Below the pieces are notes generated by a model, which ran no database searches, was not told the DNA's origin, and saw only the letters and a program-made list of their open reading frames with translations. Position numbers and translations under genes: made by a program. Of a DNA stretch of 38,794 bases, positions 9,574 through 17,359 are shown one piece after another (within the stretch, counting starts at the first letter, position 1; each line of letters opens with the position of its first letter). Origin of the DNA: CAWDPQ01 sp049642465 (lineage in GTDB: Bacteria > Acidobacteriota > Vicinamibacteria > Vicinamibacterales > 2-12-FULL-66-21); NCBI GenBank assembly GCA_049642465.1, contig JBAROV010000093.1:1-38794 (forward strand), given 5' to 3'.

Positions 9574-10123
9574 CAAAAAACACTGTCTCGCCTTCGCCCT
9601 GAAGGACGATGGGGAAGTGGTAGCGATTGGGGGCAAGCCGCTTGGCGATGAGCGTCGGCTGCCGGCTGGTTGGAACGCGCTGAAGAATCGGGTCGGCAAC
9701 GTTGGACGAGGACCCTTCAAAGTAGATCCGGGTGACGAGTCGCGTCAGCAGTCCCCGCGCCAGTACACCGACCAGGACATGAGGCGCCTGAGGGCCTGAT
9801 GGTCCCGGCACCGGTCCCGGCATGATCGTCGAAAAGGAAAATCGTCCGGCCTCGTCCGTGCCGCAGCGACCGAATCCGGGGAAGGCATTCGGCGACGGAT
9901 CACGGTTCACGTCGGTCGGGTGTCGATAATGGCCGGCCCCGTCGGCTTGCCAGATTTCGATCAGCGCATCGCCGCAAGGCTGATGTTGGCCGTCGAGGAC
10001 GATGCCTTCGATGGTGATGCGCTGGCCCGCCGTATCGTCGCCCGCAAGCCGTTCGGCGCCCGATACAGTGAGCGCGAAATCGAAGAATGGTCCGACGGTT
10101 TGGAAGGGCGTCAGTACGGCCAT
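9566..10123 (-). CDS. pcaG: Protocatechuate 3,4-dioxygenase alpha subunit PcaG
   Basis: 185-residue intradiol dioxygenase subunit without the full iron-ligand set, as expected for the alpha chain. It opens with TPFQTVGPFF, the conserved start of PcaG, followed by ITIEGIVLDGQ and ALIEIWQADGAG, then a GRF-F-TI-PGPVPG segment and PHVLVGVLARGLLTRLVTRIYF near the C terminus. It pairs with PcaH, encoded 20 bp upstream, to form the alpha-beta protomer that cleaves protocatechuate to beta-carboxy-cis,cis-muconate. The extradiol route and catechol dioxygenases are ruled out by these motifs. Confidence 0.96.
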   Translation of the reverse strand: MAVLTPFQTVGPFFDFALTVSGAERLAGDDTAGQRITIEGIVLDGQHQPCGDALIEIWQADGAGHYRHPTDVNRDPSPNAFPGFGRCGTDEAGRFSFSTIMPGPVPGPSGPQAPHVLVGVLARGLLTRLVTRIYFEGSSSNVADPILQRVPTSRQPTLIAKRLAPNRYHFPIVLQGEGETVFFDV

Positions 10124-10143
10124 TGTGCTTGACTCTTCCGCCT

Positions 10144-10836
10144 TTAGGCGGAAGGGCGCTTCGTCTCAAACGGCATCGCGTCATCACCCCGGAGCACGAT
10201 GTCGAACCGGTATCCAAGTGCCCACTCCGGCTGAGTGATTTCCAGATCGAACGCCGCAATCATACGCTCGCGCGCACCTGCATCCGCAACGGCGTTGAAG
10301 ATCGGATCGAGTGGAAGCAGCGGGTCACCGGGGAAGTACATTTGCGTGACCAGCCGGCTGAGAAAACAGGTTCCAAACAGCGAAAAGTGAATGTGCGCGG
10401 GGCGCCACGCGTTCGAGTGGTTCGTCCACGGGTAGGCGCCGGGCTTGATCGTCGTGAACCGGTACGTGCCGCTCTCGTCGGTCAGGATGCGGCCAGCGCC
10501 GGAAAAATTCGGATCCAAGGGAGCCGGATGCTGGTCGACCTTGTGCGGATATCGGCCCGCGGCATTGGCCTGCCAGATTTCAACGAGGGTATTCGGGATC
10601 GGCCGGCCACGTTCATCCAGCACGCAACCTTCAACGATGATGCGCTCGCCCAGCGGTTCGCCGGGATGCTGACGCGTCAAGTCGTTGTCCGTCGGCGCAA
10701 GACAGCCGTATGGATAGACGGGTCCGGTCAACTCCGATAACGTCTGCGGGATGATCACGAGCGGTTCCTTCGGGTGGCGCAGCGCCGTGCTGCGGTAGCC
10801 CGGCGAGTCGTTGGGCGGATGTTCGCTTCGAGGCAT
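10144..10836 (-). CDS. pcaH: Protocatechuate 3,4-dioxygenase beta subunit PcaH
   Basis: 230-residue catalytic subunit. The non-heme Fe(III) ligands are visible as Tyr96 (GRYPHK), Tyr135 (PGAYPW), His148 and His150 (RPAHIHFS). Their spacing of 39, 13 and 2 residues matches the four ligands of the characterised enzyme. The ATG at 10836 starts MPRSEHPP, 5 bp after the regulator's stop. Upstream in-frame codons lie inside the regulator gene and are rejected. First structural gene of the operon. Confidence 0.97.
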   Translation of the reverse strand: MPRSEHPPNDSPGYRSTALRHPKEPLVIIPQTLSELTGPVYPYGCLAPTDNDLTRQHPGEPLGERIIVEGCVLDERGRPIPNTLVEIWQANAAGRYPHKVDQHPAPLDPNFSGAGRILTDESGTYRFTTIKPGAYPWTNHSNAWRPAHIHFSLFGTCFLSRLVTQMYFPGDPLLPLDPIFNAVADAGARERMIAAFDLEITQPEWALGYRFDIVLRGDDAMPFETKRPSA

Positions 10837-10841
10837 TCGCG

Positions 10842-11960
10842 TCAGTCTACCTTGACCGCCGCGCCGCATGATTCGCGGACGATCAGATCGGTGTGCAAGA
10901 GAATGTCTCGGGCCGCCAAATCTCGCCGCGCCACACGCTCGAGCATGGCCGTCAGTGCCGCATCGCCAATCTGCCGCGTTGGCTGACGTAATGTCGTGAG
11001 CGGCACCGGCAGCAGGCTCGCATACTCCACATCGTCTATGCCGACAAGCCGGATGTCCCGGGGCACGCGATAATCCATCCGCAGCAACGTCCGCATGAGG
11101 CGAGCGGCCGTTCGATCGTTGGCGCACACGATTGCGTCGGGAACAGCAGACGTCATCAGCCGGCCAACCACTTCCGGATCCTCCGGGTTCAACCGATGGA
11201 TCCGGCTTCGGTCAACTGGCACGTCCCACACGAACAACGCCTCACGATAGCCCGCTTCTCGTGCATCGACGGTGGCGGCGGCATGCGGCACGCCGACAAA
11301 CGCAATACGTCGCGCGCCCAGTCGCAGCAGATGCTCGGTGATCACGTACCCCGCACGACGATTATCGATTCCCACGAGATCGTGATGCCCGCGACGGGGA
11401 TACGGCAGCACGGTTCGATCCAGCAGGACAATGGGAATGCCTGCTTCGTCCAGCGCGTTGGCAATGCGCTTGTTGACATCGTCTTTTTCGCGCGTTAGCT
11501 CGAGCGGGGCGAAGAACACGCCCGACACGCGGCGATCGATGTACTGACGGCACAGCTGCCACGCATGATCGTCCTTCGACTGACCGACGCCATTGATGCT
11601 TCCCCAGACGAGCGCGTGCTGGCGCGCGAGCGGCGATGTCATCATGCCCTGACAAATGGGTTCGAAAATCTCCGTCTCGCCGAGATCGGGGATGAGCAGT
11701 CCAAACGAGTACGCACCGGCGCTCTGGGAGCGACCTTTGACATACGTGCCGGACCCGGCGCGTCGCTCGACGAGACCTGCCGTCTGCAGATCGCGAACGG
11801 CACGGCCCACGGTGATGCGAGAGACCCCGAACTTCCGTTCGAGCTCCGCTTCGCTCGGCAGGCGGTCCCCCTGACGCAAGCGGCCCGACTCGATCTCCCG
11901 CCAGAGCCCGGCGTAGACCTGCTGGTACTTGGGGGTCTGTGGGGAGCGTTTCACGGTCAC
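10842..11960 (-). CDS. GntR/LacI hybrid transcriptional regulator, probable pca operon regulator
   Basis: 372 residues. An N-terminal GntR-type winged helix occupies about residues 10-78 (YAGLWREIESGRL, LPSEAELERKFGVSRITVGRAV, GLVERRAGSGTYV). It is joined to a LacI/periplasmic-binding-like sensor domain at about 85-370 (LLIPDLGE, GVFFAPLEL, IPIVLLDR, VGIDNRRAGY, PDAIVCANDRTA, VGIDDVEYASLLPVPLTTLRQP). This is the architecture of AraR-like regulators, which usually sense sugars. Here the gene is the first of the pca operon, 5 bp before pcaH, so an aromatic effector is inferred. The usual pca regulators are IclR-type (PcaR/PcaU) or LysR-type (PcaQ), so this is a different regulator class. The start is GTG at 11960; GTG at 11954 is also possible. 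Confidence 0.92.
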   Translation of the reverse strand: MTVKRSPQTPKYQQVYAGLWREIESGRLRQGDRLPSEAELERKFGVSRITVGRAVRDLQTAGLVERRAGSGTYVKGRSQSAGAYSFGLLIPDLGETEIFEPICQGMMTSPLARQHALVWGSINGVGQSKDDHAWQLCRQYIDRRVSGVFFAPLELTREKDDVNKRIANALDEAGIPIVLLDRTVLPYPRRGHHDLVGIDNRRAGYVITEHLLRLGARRIAFVGVPHAAATVDAREAGYREALFVWDVPVDRSRIHRLNPEDPEVVGRLMTSAVPDAIVCANDRTAARLMRTLLRMDYRVPRDIRLVGIDDVEYASLLPVPLTTLRQPTRQIGDAALTAMLERVARRDLAARDILLHTDLIVRESCGAAVKVD

Positions 11961-11968
11961 GCGTCAAA

Positions 11969-11978
11969 TGATATATCA
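11969..11978. promoter_or_regulatory. Candidate operator palindrome TGATATATCA
   Basis: A perfect 10-bp palindrome lies 9 bp upstream of the regulator's start codon, in an AT-rich stretch that contrasts with the GC-rich surroundings. A related ATATCA occurs at 12050-12055. The position fits an autoregulatory operator of the GntR/LacI protein, which is inference. Confidence 0.3.
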
Positions 11979-12023
11979 GATTAGATACAATATTGAAGTT
12001 ACCGAAACTTTAGGCCGATCCAC

Positions 12024-12032
12024 TGCTATACT
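12024..12032 (+). promoter_or_regulatory. Candidate extended -10 promoter element for the HAD gene
   Basis: TGCTATACT reads as an extended -10 box (TG-N-TATACT) 45 bp before the HAD hydrolase start, in the divergent intergenic region. No convincing -35 hexamer lies at the right spacing, which is tolerated for extended -10 promoters. Confidence 0.35.
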
Positions 12033-12076
12033 GCGGATTGACGTTGTTATATCAATACCGCGCATTCGAGGGTCCC

Positions 12077-12901
12077 ATGGTCTCCGCAGCTATCCCCAAG
12101 CACTACCTGATTGCTTCCGACTTCGATCAGACGCTGAGCTTCAATGACTCGGGATTGGTGCTCAGCGAGCTGATTGGCGCGCCTGGATTTCAGGGCAAGG
12201 TCGAGGGTCTCGCGCGCAGCAATCTGGTGCAGCAGGGTGGCGAGCTGGCGTACCTCATTCGCCACGATCCGGAGTTTCGTGGCGTGCGACGGGAGCACCT
12301 CGAGGAAACCGGCCGCCGCGTCCGTCTGCGCAGCCATATTCCGGCGCTGGTGGAGTTTTTCGAGCGGGGGCTCGAGGGGTATCGCTTTTCGTTCTTCGTG
12401 ATTTCGGCCGCGCCCCGCGAAGTCATTCAATCCGCGCTCGCGGGAATCGTGCCGCCGGAGCACATCATCGGCACCGAGCTCGAATACGACACGGGATCGG
12501 GTGAGGTGCGGTCTGTCGTCCGCGTGCCTGCGGGCTACGGCAAGGTGGCGGTTCTCGAGGAGCTGGAAACGCGGCTTGGCACCGCGCCCGACCGGACCAT
12601 CTACGTCGGCGACGGCAGTTCGGATGTTCACGTGATGCTGCACGTCAACAACCGCGGAGGATTCACGATTGCCGTCTCTGAGAACAAGCAGCTGACGCGC
12701 ATCGCGCATCGTACGGTGCTCAGCGACGATGCCTTCAGCGTCACGGTGCCGCTGCTGGAGCAGGTGCTCGGGTGGGGCGTCAGTCAGATTCGCACGCTGT
12801 TCGAATCGAACGGGTTGACGCTGCACGACTGGGAAAAGGCGCGTACCGATCGGGTGATCGTTCGCGGTTCGCCGGTCGTGCCCGGCGAAGCAGTCGCCTG
12901 A
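12077..12901 (+). CDS. HAD-family hydrolase (phosphoserine-phosphatase-like)
   Basis: 274 residues from ATG at 12077, preceded by GAGGG at good spacing. HAD motif I is SDFDQT, with Asp15 as nucleophile and Asp17 as acid/base. Motif II falls in FFVISAAP, the Lys region is GYGKVAVLEEL, and motif IV is YVGDGSSDVHVM. The helical cap inserted between motifs I and II and the GDGxSD motif place it in the HAD-IB group with phosphoserine phosphatase and related enzymes. The substrate is not evident. It is transcribed divergently from the pca regulator and is followed 15 bp later by a small membrane protein, so the two may form an operon. Confidence 0.85.
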   Translation: MVSAAIPKHYLIASDFDQTLSFNDSGLVLSELIGAPGFQGKVEGLARSNLVQQGGELAYLIRHDPEFRGVRREHLEETGRRVRLRSHIPALVEFFERGLEGYRFSFFVISAAPREVIQSALAGIVPPEHIIGTELEYDTGSGEVRSVVRVPAGYGKVAVLEELETRLGTAPDRTIYVGDGSSDVHVMLHVNNRGGFTIAVSENKQLTRIAHRTVLSDDAFSVTVPLLEQVLGWGVSQIRTLFESNGLTLHDWEKARTDRVIVRGSPVVPGEAVA

Positions 12902-12916
12902 AAGGGTCGAGTTGCG

Positions 12917-13141
12917 ATGATCGAGTATCTGGGGTGGGCGGCAACCGGCGTGTTCGTCGCCTCGTACTTCTTTACCGGCGCGCAGTCAATCAAGCGCGTG
13001 CAGATGGTGGGCGCGCTCATGTGGGCGACCTACGGATTGCTGATCGGCGCGTCACCAGTCGTGGTGGCGAACCTGCTGGTATTTGGTGTCGCGGCCTGGA
13101 CGCTGTCTAACGGCGGCCGCCAACCTCGTCCAGGTGAGTGA
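12917..13141 (+). CDS. Small three-helix membrane protein, YgjV/SemiSWEET-like
   Basis: 74 residues with three hydrophobic segments (about 4-20, 29-45 and 48-64) and a short basic loop QSIKRVQM after the first. The G-A-TGVFVASYF...QSIKR pattern and size resemble PQ-loop/SemiSWEET half-transporters and the N-terminal part of YgjV-type inner membrane proteins. That similarity is remote and by pattern only. GAAAGGG upstream of the ATG at 12917 can serve as ribosome binding site. Its 3' end overlaps the convergent HAD gene by 35 bp. Confidence 0.62.
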   Translation: MIEYLGWAATGVFVASYFFTGAQSIKRVQMVGALMWATYGLLIGASPVVVANLLVFGVAAWTLSNGGRQPRPGE

Positions 13142-13796
13142 GCAGATCCGCAGGATCCTCGTAAACGCGGTAGGCGCCCGCCCGTTCCAGTTCCTCCAGT
13201 CCGTATCCGCCCGACAACAGGCCGATTCCCAGCGCGCGGGCGCGCCGGGCCGCGAGCATGTCCCAGACGCTGTCTCCGACCACGGAGGCGATTTCGATGT
13301 TGACGCCCAGACGATCGGCGGCCGCGAGGAACAGATCCGGCTCGGGCTTCGCGTGCCGCACCACATCGCGTGTGACGACCGGAGTCCGGGCGAGATCGAC
13401 GCCGAGGCGCTCGACGATGGGTCCTGCCGTTTCCATCCGTCCGCTCGTGGCGATCGCCCACGGAATGCCCGTACTGCTGAGCGTAGCCAGCAGCTCGCGG
13501 GCGCCGGGCAGCGGCCGGACCTGCGGGGAGTAGCGCTTGTAGGCCTCGGCATGGAGGCGCTGAAGGCGCTCGATCCGCTCGGTGTCCAGGTCGGCGCCCG
13601 TTTCGCGCAGGAGCATGTTCGTGAACAGCCCGCCGCTCATGCCGATCTTCCGATGCACCCGCCAGACCGATAATTCGATCCCTTCGGATTCGAGCGCTTC
13701 GCGCCACGCGAGCACATGCTGGTAGACGCTGTCGACGAGCGTGCCGTCAAGGTCGAAGATGAACGCGGTCTGCTGGCGCGGATCCGAGGTTGTCAT
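13107..13796 (-). CDS. HAD hydrolase, phosphoglycolate phosphatase/beta-phosphoglucomutase-like
   Basis: 229 residues. Motif I is FDLDGTLVDS (Asp15, Asp17), motif II is ATSGR, the Lys/motif III region is VRHAKPEPDLFLAA, and motif IV is VVGDSVWDM. The small alpha-helical cap (about 22-90) is the C1 type of subfamily HAD-IA. The GDSVWD variant of motif IV is often seen in acidobacterial and cyanobacterial homologues. Substrate unknown; sugar phosphate or phosphoglycolate are the common choices. Its ATG lies 3 bp after the stop of the alcohol dehydrogenase gene, so the pair is probably co-transcribed. Confidence 0.88.
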   Translation of the reverse strand: MTTSDPRQQTAFIFDLDGTLVDSVYQHVLAWREALESEGIELSVWRVHRKIGMSGGLFTNMLLRETGADLDTERIERLQRLHAEAYKRYSPQVRPLPGARELLATLSSTGIPWAIATSGRMETAGPIVERLGVDLARTPVVTRDVVRHAKPEPDLFLAAADRLGVNIEIASVVGDSVWDMLAARRARALGIGLLSGGYGLEELERAGAYRVYEDPADLLTHLDEVGGRR

Positions 13797-13799
13797 CGT

Positions 13800-14834
13800 T
13801 CACTCGATCGGATACATCAGGACTTTGATCGCTTTTCTCGTGGCGCACAGTTCGAAGGCGTCGCGCCAGTCGGAGATGGGCAGCGTCTGCGTCACCAGGT
13901 CGTGCAGTCGCACGTTCCCGCTTGTGTAAATGTCCATCATCCGGCTCCATGTTCGCGCGGTGTACGTGATCGATCCTCGGACAGTCAGCTGCTTGTAGAA
14001 AATCTGATCGATGGGAAACGTGATCTCGCGCCCGCAAATGCCGACCTGAGTGTATCGACCCATCGGCCGAAGTGATTCGAGACATCCACGCACGGAGTTG
14101 GGGTGGCCCGCGCATTCGAGGGCGATGTCGACGCCTTCGCCGTTCGTGAACTGCTCAACCGCATCGTTCAAACCGCGCTTTCCGACGTTGACCACATCGG
14201 TCGCCCCCATGTGCGCGGCGGCCGCAAGACGCTCCTCATCGTCCGCGGCTCCCGCGACGAGCGTCTTCACCCCTTCTGCAACGAGAAGCTTGAGACAGAG
14301 CAGGCCGATGGGGCCTGGGCCCGAGACGAGCGCCGTTTCGCCGCACCGTGCGCCGGTGATTTCGGTCACCGCTTGCACCGCCGCCGCGAACGGTTCGCTG
14401 AGCGCCGCTTCCTCGAGGGTGAAGGCGTCCGGGATGCGATAGAGCTGATCCGGACGGGCGACGAGAAATCGTGTGAACGCGCCGTTGACGCCGTGGCCGA
14501 TCCCCCGGCGATTTCTACAGAAGATGAAGTAGCCGGAGCGACAATACCGGCACGCTCCGCAGGTGACCGCAGTGGCGCCGAGGACTGTGACGCGCTCGCC
14601 GACGCGGGCATCGGTGACGTGGCGGCCGACCTCCGCGACCACTCCGGAACATTCGTGACCGAGAATGACTGGCGGAAAGTTGCGAAAGGTGTCGTGCAGA
14701 ATGTGGAGGTCCGTGCCGCACACGCCGCAGAAGGCGATGGCGATTTTCACCTGGTCGTCGCCACAGCGGGGCTCCTCGACGTCCATGACCTCGAGATTTC
14801 CCTCGCCCGGCGCAAATTTCACCAGCGCTTTCAC
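13800..14834 (-). CDS. Zinc-dependent medium-chain alcohol/polyol dehydrogenase
   Basis: 344 residues of the MDR superfamily. Catalytic zinc ligands are Cys39 (GVCGTD) and His60-Glu61 (GHE), and the structural zinc uses Cys92, Cys95, Cys98 and Cys106. The Rossmann motif GPGPIG precedes the cofactor-binding region. The closest pattern is sorbitol/threonine/galactitol dehydrogenase-type enzymes. The start is GTG at 14834, with GAAAGG upstream. It is divergent from the esterase (53 bp between starts) and followed by a HAD gene at 3 bp. Conversion of a polyol or sugar with phosphate removal is one reading of this pair; the substrate is not determined. Confidence 0.9.
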   Translation of the reverse strand: MKALVKFAPGEGNLEVMDVEEPRCGDDQVKIAIAFCGVCGTDLHILHDTFRNFPPVILGHECSGVVAEVGRHVTDARVGERVTVLGATAVTCGACRYCRSGYFIFCRNRRGIGHGVNGAFTRFLVARPDQLYRIPDAFTLEEAALSEPFAAAVQAVTEITGARCGETALVSGPGPIGLLCLKLLVAEGVKTLVAGAADDEERLAAAAHMGATDVVNVGKRGLNDAVEQFTNGEGVDIALECAGHPNSVRGCLESLRPMGRYTQVGICGREITFPIDQIFYKQLTVRGSITYTARTWSRMMDIYTSGNVRLHDLVTQTLPISDWRDAFELCATRKAIKVLMYPIE

Positions 14835-14887
14835 GTCGGGAGTATCCTTTCAATGGATCAACGGATCAACGGCAATGGAGGGATTCT

Positions 14888-16147
14888 ATGCGCACTGCGA
14901 TCTCCGTCCTTGTTGGAGCGCTTCTGGTGGGTTCCGCCGCGACTTCTGCGCAGACGCCACCGGCGCAAGGGACACCGGCTCCGGGAGGCCGCGGTCGGGG
15001 GCAGACCGGACCGGCGGTCGTTTCGCCGGAGGTCCACGCCGATCGCAAGGTGACCGTCCGGATCTATGCGCCGAAAGCGACAGAAGTCACTGTCACCGGC
15101 GAGCTGTTGAACGGCAGCCAACCCGTCGCGCTCACCAGGGGCGACGATGGGGTGTGGTCGGCAACAGTCGGTCCGCTGCCGCCCGACATCTACACCTATG
15201 CGTTCAATGTGGACGGCGTTCCCACACCGGATCCCCGCAATCCGTGGCTGAAACTGGTCGCGAGCACCGGCCTCACCGCGCAGGTCGAGGTGCCCGGCGA
15301 GGGTCTGCAGTACTACGACTCGAAGCCGGTGCCGCACGGCCTGCTGCAGATCGTCACGTATGAGTCGAAAGCCACGGGCGCGACGAGGCAGGCGTACGTC
15401 TATACGCCGCCGGATTACACGACCACTACCCGGCGCTATCCCGTCCTGTACCTGCTGCATGGTGGCGGCGATCTCGATCCCGGCTGGTCGATGACGGGTC
15501 GAGCGCACGTCATCATGGACAACCTGATCGCGGAGAAGAAGGCGGTGCCCATGATCGTCGTGATGCCGCTCGCGCGTGGTGGCGGCAGCCTCGGTCTCGG
15601 CCCTTCCGGCATGTCGCCTGGGATCGCGGCAGCCGGCAACATCGCGCCAGGTGCCGGGCGCGGTGGCGGCCCCGGCGCACCTCCTGCCGGCCCCGCATCG
15701 CTCTCGGCGTTCAGCCAGGACCTCTTTGGCGATTTGCTGCCGGTGATCGAGAAGACGTTTCGCGCGTCGAACCGCGCCGAGGATCGAGCGATTGGCGGAC
15801 TGTCCGCGGGAGGAGCGGCGACCATCAACGCGAGCTTCAGCCGTCCCGATCTGTTCCGTTACATCGTCATCATGAGCGCGGGCGGGCAGAACGTGGAGCA
15901 GTCGTATCCGAAGTTTTTTGCGAATTCAGCCGCCGCCGCCAAGCCAATGAAATTGGTGTGGCTTGGAGTGGGTGACGCCGATTTTGCGCTGAACGGCATG
16001 AAAGCGCTCGACGAGATCCTGACGAAACATCAGATCACGCACACCTACCGCGTCAGTCCCGGATACCGCCATGAATGGCGGCTCTGGCGTCCGCAGTTGT
16101 ACGAATTCGCGCAACTGTTGTTTCGAAACGGAAAGAAGGGGACCTAG
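14888..16147 (+). CDS. Secreted esterase of the feruloyl-esterase/XynZ type with N-terminal E-set domain
   Basis: 419 residues. A signal peptide spans about 1-22. An early-set immunoglobulin-like domain (about 45-135) resembles the CBM48/esterase N-terminal module. The alpha/beta hydrolase domain follows, with PVLYLLHGGG, the elbow GLSAGG (Ser306), an acid near Asp363-Asp365 and His395 in GYRHEW. A Gly/Pro-rich insertion at about 231-268 interrupts the core just after VVMPLARG. GGAGG precedes the ATG at good spacing. Family members release ferulate or acetate from xylan, or act on other esters. The nearby pobA and pca genes make a plant-phenolic ester attractive, which is inference. Its TAG overlaps the TAG of the convergent gene. 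Confidence 0.87.
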   Translation: MRTAISVLVGALLVGSAATSAQTPPAQGTPAPGGRGRGQTGPAVVSPEVHADRKVTVRIYAPKATEVTVTGELLNGSQPVALTRGDDGVWSATVGPLPPDIYTYAFNVDGVPTPDPRNPWLKLVASTGLTAQVEVPGEGLQYYDSKPVPHGLLQIVTYESKATGATRQAYVYTPPDYTTTTRRYPVLYLLHGGGDLDPGWSMTGRAHVIMDNLIAEKKAVPMIVVMPLARGGGSLGLGPSGMSPGIAAAGNIAPGAGRGGGPGAPPAGPASLSAFSQDLFGDLLPVIEKTFRASNRAEDRAIGGLSAGGAATINASFSRPDLFRYIVIMSAGGQNVEQSYPKFFANSAAAAKPMKLVWLGVGDADFALNGMKALDEILTKHQITHTYRVSPGYRHEWRLWRPQLYEFAQLLFRNGKKGT

Positions 16148-17232
16148 TTCCAGACTCGGCGCGCGGTTTGGGCGACGAGCTCGAGCTTCCGGCGCTGATC
16201 GTCGGGCGACAGGCGATTGCCTTCGGATGTGGACGCGAATCCGCACTGTGAGCTGATCGCCAGGCGATCCAGGGGGACGATCCGTGCCGCTTCGAGAATT
16301 CGGGACTGCAGCGCCTCGAACGATTCGAGCGCTGGCGTTTTCGAGCTGACGAGGCCGAGCACGACGCTGCGGTCGTCCGGTACGTAGCGCAACGGCTCGA
16401 ACGTCCCCGATCGCTCATCATCGAACTCGAGGAGAAAGCGATCGAACCGCGCGCGCCGGAAGACCTGCGCGGCGATGCGGTCGTATCCGCCAGACGCGTA
16501 GAACATGCTCTTGTGGTTGCCGCGGCAGATGTGGATGGCGAACGTCATTCCGGCGTGACCGGCGATGATCGCGTTGTCGAGATCGATGCAGGCATCGAGC
16601 ATCTTGTCGGGATCGTTGCCGCGCGTCCGATAGCCTTCGCGGATCGTCTCGTCGAGCAGCGCCGCGTATTGCGGCGCATCGATCTGCACGTACTGGCAGC
16701 CGAGGCGCCTGAGTTCGTCGATCTCACGCCGCGTGTAGTCCACGAGATCGGCGAGATACGCATCTCTGGTCGGGTAGGCGGCGCGAGATTTCTCCGGATC
16801 GTAGTACGCGGCCGCCTGTTGAGCGCTCACCAGGGTGACCTTCACGGCCCGTTTCGTTCGGCCACGCAGATACGTGAATTCTTCAGCGCTCATCTGCCGG
16901 CGCCACCGCAGCTTGTCTACGACGACCGGGCGTTTCAGAGCGGCCTCGTTGCCGGTTCCGTCGCGAAAGGTTATCGACCAACCAGCGAACTTGTCGAACC
17001 CATCGAGGGATTCGACAAGATGCCCATAAAACGCGTACCGCCGCATCTCACCGTCGGTGACCACCTCGAGGCCGGCGGACTCCTGGAGCGCAACGGCGTC
17101 ATCTACGGCCTGGTCTTCGATAGGCTTGAATTCAACGGGGTTCAGCTCGCCGCGCTCGAGTTTCTCGCGCGCTTCGAGCAGGTACGGCGGACGAAGCAGG
17201 CTGCCGACGACGTCGCTGCGAAACGAAATCAT
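16144..17232 (-). CDS. MetE-core (cobalamin-independent methionine synthase C-terminal-like) methyltransferase
   Basis: 362 residues from ATG at 17232; an in-frame TTG at 17244 is less likely. It matches the catalytic half of MetE only. The four zinc-site residues are present: His234 and Cys236 (HIC), Glu269 (LLEFDD) and Cys330 (SQCGF). The N-terminal MetE domain, needed for the triglutamate folate substrate, is absent. Such short proteins may use other methyl donors or acceptors. It is divergent from pobA (127 bp between starts) and convergent with the esterase. In this setting it could take up methyl groups from methoxy-aromatic breakdown or methylcobamide, which is a hypothesis. Confidence 0.86.
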   Translation of the reverse strand: MISFRSDVVGSLLRPPYLLEAREKLERGELNPVEFKPIEDQAVDDAVALQESAGLEVVTDGEMRRYAFYGHLVESLDGFDKFAGWSITFRDGTGNEAALKRPVVVDKLRWRRQMSAEEFTYLRGRTKRAVKVTLVSAQQAAAYYDPEKSRAAYPTRDAYLADLVDYTRREIDELRRLGCQYVQIDAPQYAALLDETIREGYRTRGNDPDKMLDACIDLDNAIIAGHAGMTFAIHICRGNHKSMFYASGGYDRIAAQVFRRARFDRFLLEFDDERSGTFEPLRYVPDDRSVVLGLVSSKTPALESFEALQSRILEAARIVPLDRLAISSQCGFASTSEGNRLSPDDQRRKLELVAQTARRVWN

Positions 17233-17251
17233 GCTGTCTTTCAAGCCGAGC

Positions 17252-17335
17252 CCCCGCCTCCGCGCTTCGCGCTACGGCGCGGCAAGCCGACTCCCCCAAG
17301 CCCCGAGCCCCGAGTCCCGAGCCCGACACAATTCA
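17252..17335. repeat. Short C-rich repeats between the MetE-like gene and pobA
   Basis: Within the 127-bp divergent region, copies of CCCCGAG or TCCCGAG with about 7-bp period lie at roughly 17306-17331, preceded by a GCGC-rich near-palindromic stretch (17260-17285). No clear promoter is seen. This is low-complexity DNA of the kind found at other gene borders in the window. Confidence 0.45.
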
Positions 17336-17359
17336 GCGAAGGTATAGTCATGCTACTCG

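Noticed and set aside
9574..9720. N-terminal extension of pcaB into pcaG
   Set aside because: The residues look like an out-of-frame shadow, and the overlapping ATGTCTGA start fits translational coupling.
10837..11127. N-terminal extension of pcaH
   Set aside because: It lies inside the regulator gene in another frame; the ATG at 10836 gives the standard PcaH length.
14103..15053. 316-residue plus-strand frame across the alcohol dehydrogenase
   Set aside because: No family signal, and it overlaps a complete MDR dehydrogenase on the other strand and the esterase start.
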